NCBI RefSeq assembly: GCF_028858725.1
Contig: NC_084773.1
Location: 4,330,350-4,394,349 of the forward strand
Reading direction: 5' to 3'
Source: Colius striatus
Taxonomy: Eukaryota > Chordata > Aves > Coliiformes > Coliidae
DNA: 64,000 nucleotides
Shown here: piece after piece, positions 52,011 to 63,700 of the stretch
Position numbering within the stretch: the first letter of the stretch is position 1
Layout: each line of letters begins with the position of its first letter
Translations under genes and position numbers: made by a program
The notes under the pieces: model-generated
Told to the model about the DNA's origin: nothing
Databases searched by the model: none
Seen by the model: only the letters and a program-made list of their open reading frames with translations

Positions 52011-52510
52011 GGTGGCCAAGTAGCTGATGGAGCTGAGCAGGTCCCTGGCTCTGCACGTGCTTATGATGTGTTCAGACTCCCCTGAATTTTCTCCAGATGT
52101 CTCCCATTGTTGCTGTGGGCCAGACCCTCTGCTTTAGCACTTCCTCATCACTATGGGGTGTACTTGTCCTCATGTTTTGCTGTTTATTTGCACTTATGTT
52201 ACTGTAGCAGAGGTTCAGCTTCTTTCTCCTTGATGTGGTCACTCCCTTTGGTCAGCAAATGGCCAAGGGCAGAAGGTGCTTGTTCATCCACACAGACTGT
52301 TGGTCCTCACAGTCCCTTAAGGTGGACATTGTTCCTCAGATTCACCCCACAGTTGACCACTGGTCACCTGCATTCCCTCGGGTGACACTGATTGTTACAG
52401 GCCTGCTAGGTGACCACTGGTGCTCACTGTGTCCCCCCCCTCTGCCCGGGTGACTGCAGGACTTTGCAGTTCCACCTCAGGTGGACATTGGTCCTCCAGA
52501 CCACTGAGGT
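51885..52510. repeat. degenerate minisatellite-like tract
   Basis: Loose repeats of a motif like GTCCTCACAGTCCC followed by TAAGGTGACCATTG occur near 51901, 52292, 52320, 52350, 52385, 52412 and 52480. Spacing and sequence vary. Only its left end lies in the duplicated block. Confidence 0.55.
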
Positions 52511-52723
52511 AACTGGGGAGGTGTGTTTGGGCAGAGGTGCAGGGCCTTGGGGTTCTGCACTGCTTGTATGGTCACCAGCATTTGCTGGGCCGAAATGTCT
52601 GAAGAGACCCATTGAAACACCGGCTCTGTGTGTGTTACTATAGGGTTTCCTGGGGGCTGTGAACAAACATCTGCCAGCAACTTTGGTACTGGGTGTTTGG
52701 GAGCATGTTACTTACTGTAAAGT

Positions 52724-53288
52724 CTCATGTTCAAAACCTACTCGTATGCATTCCTCTGTGACTTGATCTAGGTGGGACCTGCTTTAGCACACTTCTGGAA
52801 TATTGTGTCCAGTTCTGGGCCCCTCAGTTCCAGAAGGACAGGGAGCAGCTGGAGAGAGTTCAGTGCAGGGACACAGAGATGATGGAGCAGAGATGAAAGG
52901 CTGAGGGAGCTGGAGCTCTTCAGCTTGGAGAAGAGGAGACTGAGGGGTGACCTCATTCATGTTTACAAATACATAAAGGGCAGGTGTCAGGAGGCTGGAG
53001 CCAGGCTGTTCTCAGTGATGGCCAATGATAGGACAGGGGGCAACAGGTACAAGCTGGAACAGAGGAGGTTCCAAAGAAACACAAGGAAAAACTTCTTCCC
53101 TGTTGAGGTGAGGGAGCCCTGGAAGGGGCTGCCCAGATGGGCTGTGGAGTTGCTGTCTCTGAGGACATTCAAACCCACCTGGATGAGTTCCTGTGTGACT
53201 AACTGTAGGTGGTCCTGCTCTGACAGGGGGGTTGGACTAGGTGATCTTTCAAGGTCCCTTCCAACCCTTGAGAGTCTGTGATTCTACA
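52724..53288 (+). mobile_element. CR1 LINE, probably two adjoining fragments
   Basis: A short CR1 3' piece (TTCCTCTGTGACTTGATCTA, about 52728-52785) is followed directly by a longer CR1 3' part ([39 protein letters not shown] in one frame). The end reads CAACCCTTGAGAGTCTGTGA then TTCTAC. The order suggests one CR1 inserted into or beside another. Confidence 0.85.
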
Positions 53289-54600
53289 GTGAGTTCCTCA
53301 GGCCTTGCAGTGCTGGATGTGGTTCTGGCTGCCAGGGAAATTCAGTCCTGCCCACAGCACTGTGGTTCACAGGGTCTGGCCAGGAGAGAACCAGCCCTGA
53401 TGGAGCTGTGGTAGAGGTGGCCACAGGCCAGGTGTGGTTCTTCTGACTCAGGTGATAGTTTGCTCGCACACAGCTGCCAGAGTCATATCCTGTGTAACTG
53501 CTGAGAAGTTGTCCTGTGAAACAAAACCTCATGAAGCCGCGTGTTCAAGCGTGTGATTGATTGGGAAGACACGCTAAATTCCTTCCTATGCCTGTCTGAA
53601 CCCCGCTGACTGTAAAGGGAAACCAGCTTCCTTTCTGTCCTTAACTGTGAGGCTTGAGGCCACTCTGCCCCCGTGTGCTCGTCTTTGTATTTGCATGAAC
53701 TATGTAAGAAGGTGTTTGTACATGCACAAACACACTCTTACTGCTTTTTTTCTTGCCTTGGTGTTTCCTGCAGTTGGCACCAATATTTCAGTGGTGCTCC
53801 AGCTTCTATTTGCAGCTGATCAAAACCTCCCCAAGCCCATCAAACTCGTGAGGAAAGGCACGTGTTCTTATTGAAAACATGAATATTTTAATGTCATTTT
53901 CTACACACCTGCAGCTCCCACAGATTTCATCAGAGACTCAGAGTTACTCAGAACTTTGTAGGATGGTTTATGTCTATGTCAAACAGTTCCGTTTCAGCAC
54001 AAATATTTCTGGAATATGGTTTAAAAAGGCAGCTTTTAGGGAAAAAAAAGTGCTAGAAAGCGACAGTAGCAGGGCACAGCTTACTGCCTACCGATAAATG
54101 CGTCACTACCACAGAAACTGCCATCTGGGCATTGGGGTGCCCTGAAGAGCCTCATAGGATGCTTGATGCAGTGCCATGAGGTAAGAGGTCGTGTGTAATG
54201 GGTGAGGAGGGCTCAGGCTTACATCCTTGTCTGCTTAGTGAGTTGAAGCCCTCCCCAGGTTTCCCCCACTGCAGGTCCAAGTCGAGTTGACCTTGCACTC
54301 AGCACTGCCCAGAATTTTGTCAAAGCAGAAAAAGGTGAGAGTTTGTCCTTGAGAGAGTGGTGGAAGGAAACAGAGGCTGCTGGCTCCCCTTCTGGTCTAA
54401 GTGTCTCTGCTCAGGATGGAGTTCCTGGACTCTGATTCCTCCAGCTGCCGGCGCTTTCTGGAACGGGCAGAGGGGCAGCTCAGGGGTGGCCCACAGAAGG
54501 GACCTCGTGGGGGGCAGCTGACGGGGCCAGAGCAGGGGCTGCGCTGCCGATCTCAGCCATTCCCTGCGGCATTTCACCCCCTCCTCTCCCGCTCTGTGCC
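53289..54600. other. spacer downstream of CD1 gene C, nothing recognised
   Basis: About 1.3 kb between the CR1 and the 3' end of gene C. No gene is supported, and no canonical AATAAA for gene C was found close to its stop. Confidence 0.5.
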
Positions 54601-54617
54601 ATGGGGCAGAACTGGCC

Positions 54618-56285
54618 TCACCTGTGTCTCCACACACAAAGCGCTGTGATGGCAGCCATGGCCACGGCTGCCAGTAGCCCGGCTCCGAGCCCTGCGATCA
54701 GCACCAGCTCCGAGTTCCCTGAGGAACACAAGCAGAGGCTGCCCTGAGCTCTCCTGGCTTTGCAGCTCAGCAGCCCACCCCAGAGCCCCAGGTGCCACGT
54801 ACCCCAGGGCACGAGGAGGCTGCGGGTGCCCAGGCTGCGGTGGTGCACGCGGCAGGCGTAGCTGTGCCCGTCACGGGGGGCCACAGCCAGGACGCTGCGC
54901 AGCTGGTAGGTGAGGTCGGCGTTGGGCAGGATGGCGCTGGTGCTGAGCGCCGGGCCCGGCGGCACCTCCTGGCCGTCCCGCAGCCAGGCCACGCTGATGG
55001 GCCGTGGGTAGAAGCCGGTGACGTGGCAAACAAGCAGGAGCTGGGCTGGGCTGGGCGTGCGGGCGAAGACCGTGGCCACGGGGAGCTCTGGAGGGCGAGA
55101 GCCAAGGGGTGTGGGGAGGCTTGGTGGGGCACTGCTTGGCCCTGGTGTGTGGGGGGCTTTGGGGTGTCCGTGGCAGGGTCAGGGAGGTCTCACCTTGTCT
55201 CTCCAGAGCTGCCATCCCGTAGTGCAGTAACACCTCCGTGTCGTCAACACAGGTTTCGTTGAAGAGAACTTCCACCAGCTCAGTGAAGGCAGTATAGTTG
55301 TGGAGGACATCCCGGACATACCGCGACAGGTTGGTGTCTTGGGAGGGGAGCCAGGTGTAATTGTCCATGTTAAAGCTGAGGAAGTCCTGTCCATTGTAGC
55401 CCACGTAGGCAAAGGCGTGGGAGGTCCTATTGGAGAAAATCGTGCAGCCTGCCATACACTGTGCCACAAAGGGGTCTGGAGGAACAGAGAGGAGAGAGAG
55501 GTTGCATGAGGGGCTGGGACTGCCTTCCTGCCAACGTGGTCGGCATCTCCTGTGCAGTGCCAGCACCGTCTGGTCCTTCCCCACTTCCCAGATGCTGCTC
55601 GGAGAGAGGACACAGGGAAGATCATGTACTCACAGGGCACATCCTTCTGCATGGCACCTTCATTGATCAGGTGGTTGAACTGCTGCAGATAGATCTTGAT
55701 CATGTTCTGAATGGTGTCCCAGTCACTGCGGGGCAGGGCTGGGCGCACCCAGGGCTGGTAGAAGTGGATGGCCCAGGTGTGCTTATCAAGAGAACCAAGC
55801 TCAATGTCTTCCAGCAGGCCCAGCCCCTCTGTCTCCACAAAGGTGGTGTTTTGGAAGACGGAGGTCTGCAGCAGCCGGACAGTGAAGGTCCCTGCATGAG
55901 ACAGGGAGCAACAGGGCGGGAGGAAGTGGGAAGAGATGACTGGGGAAAGTGAAGCAGATGAGAGATGGGTCCTTGGGGTTGCAGGGACCTCTGGGCTCCC
56001 CATAAGTGCCCCGCATCGTTGTCAGCCTTGGCTCTCACCCTCTGTACCCACCTGAGGTGGCTGCATCCCTTGCTGGGCAGAAGGTATGGAGCCAAGGAAC
56101 AAGGAGGGGTGAGGAGGCAGATGCTCAAGGTGGATGGGGAGCAGGGAGATCATGAGATCCCACGGGGACATGGAGCAGATGTGGATGAACCAGGGCTACC
56201 ACTTACCCTCCGGATCTGCCCGTGTCCCAGAGATGAGGAGGTAGAGGAGAAGGAGGAGGAGGAGACAGCAACGAGGGGGCTGCAT
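54618..56285 (-). CDS. CD1 heavy chain, gene C (divergent, compact)
   Basis: Complete CD1 gene in 1.7 kb. Exons: 56207-56285, 55634-55891, 55194-55475, 54803-55087, 54618-54718; GT-AG, phase 1; 334 residues. The leader is MQPPRCCLLLLLLLYLLISG. Alpha1 (TFTVRLLQTSVFQNTTF, then WAIHFYQPWVRPALPRSDW) and alpha2 (YPFVAQCMAGCTIFSNRTS, then NETCVDDTEVLLHYG) differ widely from A and B. Alpha3 differs from theirs by only two or three residues. At least six N-glycosylation sequons are visible (NTT, NRT, NYT twice, NLS, NET). The membrane span (LIAGLGAGLLAAVAMAAITA) ends in a short VWRHR tail with no tyrosine sorting motif. Expected role is lipid-antigen presentation. The divergent groove implies ligands different from those of A and B. 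The sequence resembles classical avian CD1 more than A and B do, so it may be the ancestral type. Confidence 0.92.
54776..55210. repeat. shared intron 3/alpha3 cassette (gene C copy)
   Basis: This stretch matches gene A (41239-41672) and gene B (46181-46614) almost base for base. Similarity begins in intron 4 at CCCCAGAGCCCCAGGTGCCA, covers exon 4 and intron 3, and stops a few bases into exon 3 at CACCTTGTCTCTCCAGA. On both sides gene C is strongly diverged. Confidence 0.85.
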
Positions 56286-56418
56286 GGTCCCAGCAGCAAG
56301 GTCCCAGGCAGCACACCAAATGGGTGCAGCAGCAGGAGGAAGGGGCTGTGAGAAATGTGGCTGCAAACTTCTGCTCAGGGTGGCTCCTGAGGCAGCTCCT
56401 CTGATGCTTGTGGCCCTG

Positions 56419-56430
56419 GCAGCCAATGAG
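56419..56430 (-). promoter_or_regulatory. inverted CCAAT/Y-box-like element, gene C promoter
   Basis: CTCATTGGCTGCC about 136 bp upstream of the gene C start codon, kept although the surrounding promoter has diverged from A and B. Confidence 0.6.
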
Positions 56431-57454
56431 GCTGGCACCAAGGTTTCAGGGAGGGCCTCGAGGTTCCTGCTTGGGGTGTGGTGGGCTGATCTGGGCTGGG
56501 GAATCCTGAGTAGAGCTGTGGGTACTGGGGGAATTTGAGTGGGAGCCAGGCCATCCCACTGGCTTCAGGAGGGGTTCCTCATGTCTGGGACCTTGCACCT
56601 TGACAACTAGGGCAGTGCAGCAACCTGACCCTTCTTTTCTACCTGCATTACAGGTGGAGATGTTAGGAGATGGTAGCTGGGCATAGACTGCATCCACTTT
56701 CCCTGAGAGGAACAACCCTCGTTGCCACTCCTACCCAGCAGCACACACATCTCCATCTGCTCTGCGCTGCCTGGTGAGCCAGGAGTGTTTGTCCAACATG
56801 GCTCTCCTGCAGGTGAGGCAAATGGAGTTCCTGCAGCCTGTGCCCTCAGGCCTCAGGGCAGCTCCAGGCCCACCCGCAGTCAGGTCATACTGAAGCTGCT
56901 GCTGAAACCTGCAGGAGCAGAGCTGGTCCAGGCCAAGGCTGTGGCCATGGACAGCTCTGGGGGACCAGAGTGAGGAGAGCTGGGGATATCCCTGACTTCT
57001 TGGCACCACTTCAGGCACTGGCCTGATCCTGGGAAGGTTTTCCCCAGGGAGGAGGTGATGAGCAGTTCAGGCCAGCCGACAGCTGAGGGCTCAGGGGTGG
57101 GCGCAGGCAGGGCTGGGAGAACACGGCTCCTCTAGGAAATCCTCTCAGGGCACAGGAAGTGGATGGGCTGGAGCTGCTGTAATGGGATGATTCCCAAGGG
57201 GAGAGAGAGGCTGTGGGGACTGCACAGAACTGTTATCCACTGACAGTCATCAGACACTTTGAGCAGTGGCACTTGGCTGGGCAGGATCCCCAAGCTGCGA
57301 TGGCGATGAGACCATGGTTCACCCCTCCTGAACCCATTCCAGTGGGCTGCAGTGGATAAGCAGTCTCCTCATTTCCATGGAGACCTATCCATGCCAGAGA
57401 TGCCATGGAGTGTGAGAAATGCTTCACTGCTTTCCTGCACCTCACAGTGCTGGA
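56431..57454. other. 5' flank of gene C, nothing further recognised
   Basis: About 1 kb of GC-rich unique sequence between the gene C promoter and the duplicated block. Confidence 0.5.
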
Positions 57455-58423
57455 AAGCTCCAAGTCTCCCATAAATGCACTCACAAGCAGGCCTGGGTCT
57501 GGGCTGAAGCATGGCACTCCCCTTTCCTTCCTATCATCTTGTTGCCATCAAGTGCCCTCCGGGCATGGGAACAGGCATGTTGGGGATCAGCCCCCTGCTC
57601 TGTCCCATGGACACCAGTGCCCAGTGCTGGATGGACAATGGGGTGGCCTCACCCCTACAGTGGCCTCTGCACCCTGCTTCTCCCTGGCTGTCCCCTGCCT
57701 CCCCCCACCCCACTGCAGTTTCCCTTCCTCTTTCCTGGGGGTGTCTGCACTGGGGGCAAAGGCAGAACCGAAACTACAGCCAAGGGGAAGTTGGAGGTGG
57801 GGTCTGTGGTGACCTCCAAACACAAACAGGGCCGAGGCATCCCCTCTGCAGTGTGTCAGGGCTCTGTGTGACCCCTCCAGGTGCAGCAGGGACCGGGTGT
57901 CCCTGCCCCACGTCTCCCCTCAGGTGTCCCCAGCTGTGGTGGGCACACGGGGAAGGCCCGTTCGCGGCTGCTGTGGGCTGAGCTCCCACGCCCCGTGACA
58001 CTGAGTCAGAGATGGGGATACAAGGACACCAAACCCCTTCCTTTCCATGGAGCTGTCCCATGGAGAAGTAGGGATGCTGTGGTGGCCTGGTGGGCCCAAA
58101 AATAGCACCAGCTTCCCCAGAAATTGATCTCGGCATCACTCAGGGGATGTCCAGCCATGGCACCACAGTGCCCACATCACTCTGGGCAGGGCCAGCAGTG
58201 CTGGAGTCAGAGGAGAGTGTTTGGCTGGTGAGGTGGCAAAGCACAGTGCTGGATGGCCAGCATGGGAGGGGCAGGGGGGCTTTTGTCCACACAGTCCCAG
58301 GAGATGAGCATTTGTCCTCACAGTCCCCCCTAAGGTGACCATTGTTCACGTCCTGCTGAGCCATCATGTCCTGGTGGCCATTAGCAGGCCCCTGGCTACC
58401 ACAAGTGTGTGTGAGGTCACTGA
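57455..58423. repeat. ~1 kb duplicated non-coding block, copy 2 (upstream of gene C)
   Basis: Partner of 51041-52010, with the TGAGTCA motif at 58002-58008. After GTGAGGTCACTG the two copies diverge at once, which marks the duplication edge. Confidence 0.85.
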
Positions 58424-60160
58424 CACCTATCCTCTCCCTTTCCAGTCTCCACAGTGTTTGTTATATCACAGGTTACCATTACTCCCTTTGATGCAGTGGC
58501 AGCAGCATAGAAGGTTGTGTCCAGGGCACAGCTGTGTCTTTCAGCTACTTCTTATTCCTTAAACTTTTTGTCTGCTGCTCCTCCTGTCTTGGCTGTTTCC
58601 TTTGCTTCAGAAGTGCCAGAAATGCCTCTTGTTGAAAGACAGTGAGCTGACAGGAACCAGCCATCAACAGCACAGGGCACTTCATCATCTCCTTCCATAG
58701 ATGTCACCCTGGTAGCCTCCTCATCCCTCCACAACTAACACCTGGCCAGTTATGCCCAATAAAATTCTTTACAGCAGTACAGCTACTGGATGAGTATTTG
58801 GCTGAGACTTTGGGAGGGTTGATGCATATTCACCATAGTAGGATGAAAGTTACATTTATGACGTACTGCAGTGCACTTGCACCTTTTTAACTGAGCACAA
58901 GGTTGGCTTGCTAACAACTGTCACAAAGACACCGGTAGGAAACTTGGGCATAACCCAACCTCCACTTGGGAAAGGCTTTTTACTGGGTATCTTGTCCTTG
59001 CTTCCCATCTGTGCTACACAGGAACTATGTTGCTCTCTGTGTACCTCCTCATTCCTGGCACCAGTCCTGTCCCATGGGTTTATCAGCATCTCAACTGTCA
59101 CCTCAGGTTTCCTGCGTGACCACTCCTGGTTGATGCTGGTCACAGTCTCCAGACCTGATTCTTACCTTGAGCTTGCTGATTTGACTTCCTGGATCCCAGT
59201 TGATGATGTAGCAACCTTCCTCCCTTGCTGTGACCCTCAGTTCTGAGCTCCCTGTCCCTTGTAGAGCAGACTATCCTTAACACCATAGCTGTTAGTGCAA
59301 CACAGAGGGTTTACCCTAAGACTTCCCAGGGAGATTTTGTGCATGTCTTCATGTGATTTACGTGTACATCTTGTCTACGTGATCCTCGCTGAAGCTACAC
59401 AAGTTGCCCATCAGCTGATACGGGTACAAGTATCATTGGTCAGGCTCAAAACTCCACATACTCCATTTTCATAAGTGTAGAGTGGGCCAGCCCAGCACTG
59501 GCTGCAGGCAGAGCAGAAGGCATGCCAGCACAGCTCCAGGACAGCAGGATGTTGGCAGGGCTGCAGGCAGATGGGCCAGATGATCCCACCAGCAGCTCCG
59601 GGAGGCTCCCGGCGCTGCCGCCTCCTGCCTGGATGCCTCCACGATTGCTGCAGGAACTTGGTGTCTGGGTGTTTTGCCTGCGGCAGGCACGATGCACTAT
59701 TGGTGCCACTTAATGGCTCTGGATGTAGCCCCAGCCCTGCTGGGCCCCACTCTCTTGGTCATGACCCAACTTGCACTCTGCCTCATCTTCCGCCTATTAA
59801 TGAAGGAAGATGCTAAACAGGAGAGGATCCAGTTCTGAGCCCTGGGAGACAAGTTCCTGGCCTCACACTAGACTTGGTGCCACTCAGCAGCTCCCTCAGG
59901 GCCTGGCCGTTCAGCCACCTCAGTCCCACTCGCTCTTGCCTCTGCCAGACCATTTCCGTTTGAGTGACTGGAACTCTGTGTTTCTGAAGCAGAGGCTGCA
60001 CGATGGGCACAGGCAACCCCCCTGCTTGCAAAATCCCCTAACACAAATTTCTTGGACTGGGTATTTCCACCAACTGCCCCGACACCTACAGAGGAGGAGA
60101 CATCCCGTGAATGACACATGCAAGACCAACAAGTGTTTTTTGTTCTGGCTGTGGCTGTGT
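58424..60160. other. intergenic between CD1 gene C flank and USP gene, nothing recognised
   Basis: About 1.7 kb. A plus-strand AATAAA occurs at 58757-58762 but no plus-strand gene ends there that I can see. Short overlapping ORFs look like chance. Confidence 0.45.
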
Positions 60161-60161
60161 T

Positions 60162-60167
60162 TTTAAT
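60162..60167 (-). terminator. possible poly(A) signal of the USP gene (ATTAAA)
   Basis: Variant hexamer on the minus strand about 565 bp past the stop codon at 60732. The intervening GC-rich stretch would be 3' UTR. Confidence 0.4.
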
Positions 60168-60731
60168 TCTGGCTGAACGCGGATTAAAGTTCTTCCTCAG
60201 GGAGCCACGGGCAGGCAGGTCAGCCGGCAGAGCTGTCTGAGTCTCTCAGCTCTTCCTGGCCAGAGGCGGCACTGGGAGGAGGGACAGGGTTGGCTGCTGG
60301 CGCCTTTTGCGCAGCTGGGGTCGTTTTTGCTGCTTCCTGGCTCCATTCTCCATCTCTGGCATTGCAGAAGGCAGATGTGGTGCTCCTCCCTCGCCTGGGT
60401 TGGCAATCTGTCCCCATCGCCACCACAGTACCCTGACTGCTTGTTTGATGGACATCCCCAGGCTGCTGAAACCCTGCTCCTTCTCTTCCCCCTGCAAAGC
60501 TGCCGCAAGGACCACGGCCCCACTCACAGGTGCAGATCTGCTCCCCCCTCTCCGCCTCAGCTGAGTTTGCTGCCAGGCAGCCCTGGGTTTGGGAACCCTC
60601 TGGAGTGCCCTGCAGCTCTTCTGGGAGCTGGGATGCTGGAACCCCTGGGAGCGCAGCCACAGCCACAACTTGCAAGAACAAGTCTCCCCTTCCACCTCCG
60701 CCGGCCTGGTGGTTCCTCGTAGTCCAAGGGC

Positions 60732-63700
60732 TCAGCGACCCAGCTGTGGGGATCTGCTGCGGGTCCTGTCCCTGGCACCGCTGCTGGCGCGGCGGGAAGA
60801 ACGGCTGCGGCTGTGCTGCTGTCTTTTGCTGCCTGCTCTCTGCTGACCCTGCAGCACATCACCAGCTGGCGAGCGCCGGGCTGATCGGGCACGTTGCCTG
60901 ATGCTGGGTGTACGTGGCGGGATGAGGGGCAGATGGCCGGCACGTGCTTCTCCTGCCCCTGCCTGGGCTAGCTGGCTTCTGCTGGCCGTTTCAGAGCAGC
61001 TGCTGTCCCCTGAACACTGCACTGCCGTGTCCTGCAAAGAGAGCTGTGATACCATGCTGCCCTTTCCTCCTGAAAGGACCAGAAGGGTGGGGACTCCCCA
61101 GAAGCTGTGTGAGGGGGCAGCTAAGGGCTTCCTGAAGGCTGTCCTGGAGGGGTACAATGGCAGAAGGGCCAAAGGCCCTTTGCATCTAGGGCTGCATCTA
61201 GGTGGGAGGCTTTGAGAGGGAGCAGCACTGCAGCTCTGAAGAAAGCTGCAGCATTGGAGAGAAAAGACAGCAAAGCAAGATCCCAGAAAGAAAGATGCTG
61301 TCCGTTTGGTGCCCTGGCGCCCCTCCCCAGAGTTACCTTGGTCTGCACAGGTCCCACAGAACCTGCCTGGTTGTTGCCAGCCAACCACTGCTTGACAAAG
61401 GAAGGAAGATACGGTGCCACCAGGGAGGAAAAAGCCCAGTCTCCGGTGTTCAGATCAGAGCTCCTGCATTCTGGGCTGCCTTGGACTGCTTCTTCAGTCC
61501 TTTCCTTGGAGGAGCTTCTACAAAGGAGAGAAGGAATGGGAAATTCGGTTGGAGTCGTGTGACCAGTTCTTGCCCCTGTCAGAGCAAGTCCTCATTTTTC
61601 TACCCACTATGGCCTCCATTGCATAGAAGCATAGAGCCACAGAAGGGTTTGGTTTGGAAGGGACCTTCGAGATCGTGTTCCCACTCTGACATCATCTGGG
61701 ACACCTTCCTCTAGAAGAGCTTGCTCAAAGCCCCATCCAACCTGGCTTTGAGCCCCTCAACCAGGGGATACCCACAGCTCCTCCAGCCAACCTGTGCCAG
61801 TGCCTCACCACCCTCACAGGACAGAATTTCTTCCTAACCAGGAAAAGGAAGCATCTTCCGGACACGTTTTGTCATTACCTGACATAAAACAGTAAATAGG
61901 CCTGCTGCTGGAAAACTGTGCTGATGCTACAAGGTTTCACAGACTCATCGTCCATCTTGTACCACTGCCCATTGCCAGCCTGCAAAGAGAGACACAGACA
62001 TCTGCAGATCAGCTGCACGACTTCTCCACAAAGACAGCGGCAGACAACTGCAGAACCAAGAGGACCACCAAACCAATCCAATCCAGCCCCTAAGGAGACC
62101 TTCTCCCCCAAAACCTGCGCTGCCAGGAACCGTGCCGTGGCACTCCTCCAGGGCACACATTTCTCCCCTGCTGGGAAGGGAGCTCCTCTTTACCTTTGTA
62201 TAGCAGAAGTAGTGTCCTGTGTCACAGGTGTTGCCGCTGTGCACCAGGACAGAGTATAAAGTGTAGAGCGGCGGTTGCGCAGACATCTCAGACATGTATG
62301 GCTGAAGATCCAAGTGCTCGGGGTACCTTACGTGCTGGAGAGAGACCAAGAGGGCTCAGAAATGATCCTGAGCTGCTTTGACAAAACAGCCTCCAACACG
62401 TTGTGCTTTTGGTGGCAGGAAGCCGTCCTTGGCCAAAGCCGCTCTCTCGGAGCAGAGGAGATGCTCGTCTCCCCACGGGGACTCTCGTCTCCTCAGAGGG
62501 CAACGGGAAAAACCCAACATGAACAACATGGGACAGAGCGTCCTGCTTTGGGGAAGCTCCTGCTCCAGGAAGAGAAAGTTGCCCTCCAGTTGTGTACACA
62601 CCTTGCAGATCTTCCTGTTGCTGAAAGGCTCAAAGCGCTTCAGGCACAGTGTGAGAACCTGGGGCTCGTGATGGACCGTGAAGCTCTTGGAGGCAGCCTC
62701 CAGCTTGTTACACCTTGAAAGCAAGCACAGAACCAAATGCCCAAATGCACTCACTCTTCCCACAAGAGGACCAGGCGAGCTTTCATGTCTTACGCAGCCA
62801 TGCGCTACTTGCGGGGCGGTAGGGAGCAGAAAGCCCTGTGACAAACAACCCCCGGCTCATTCCTGTGCATTAAAACCCACGTGGGGGGGTGACTTGTGCT
62901 CCAGGCCATGCAGCACCTTCACATAAAACCAGGAACCAATATGGCATTAGGGATCCTCTTACCTGCCACACCAGAAGCGGTTGTCACCATCCAGCCGCTC
63001 GGGTTTCACAAAGGCCTCCAGAGCCGCGGTGACAGACGAGGCTGCCTGGGGGAGCGAGACAGGAGAGCCCTGAGCTCACAGCAATGCCCTTGCCCAAACA
63101 CTTCACGAGGTGGTGACAAGGAGACCCAGTGTGAGCCCGAAAGCAGTGTGCAGAAGGAGGCAGAAAGAGGGTGAACAGTTCCCCCAGTCCCCAGGGACTG
63201 AGCTGGAAGGGTTCAATCAAGAGCTGGTCTCTGTGGCACCACGCGGTTCAACTGCTGATGGTGTGCAAGGGTCACCCGCAATGAAAACAATATAACCCAT
63301 CGGCCTGGGACCCAGACACTGTGTTGAGGGACGGCAAAAGGAAGAAGGGTGAGAGTACGTCAAGCCTATGCAGAGGAGCATTTGTGCTGTCCCAGCTAAA
63401 AGCCAGTACCCACTGCCATGGCCTCCTCAGGAGGAATCCTCGGGAGGGTTCTGGAGAGCAACAAGGGCTGTGGGAGGCTTTGAAAAACAATGAGAAACCC
63501 TCTTACTTTTATATCCATGGGGATATCCAGGAAGACCTCGTAGGTAATGGAAGCTGCTGTGCAGCTCAAGCACATGACTAGAAGGCAAAGAAAGATGATC
63601 AGCCGCAGGGCAAATGGACTGGCCCTGCGGGTGTCATTCCTTCACACCCACCACCCCAGGCACACGACCAGCTGACCAAGGGCACGGACAATCCCAAGGA

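Noticed and set aside
41027-56285. Alternative identity of the CD1 genes as MHC class I or PROCR
   Set aside because: The alpha1 and alpha2 sequences, the YPF-type start of alpha2 and the five-exon layout with a very short tail fit CD1. MHC class I has conserved peptide-anchoring residues and longer, multi-exon tails, and PROCR lacks the Ig-like alpha3 domain.
60220-60681. 153-codon minus-strand ORF just downstream of the USP stop, considered as a further USP exon
   Set aside because: The USP frame ends cleanly at 60732 with no donor needed, and this ORF shows no USP-like or other known sequence. I treat it as 3' UTR.
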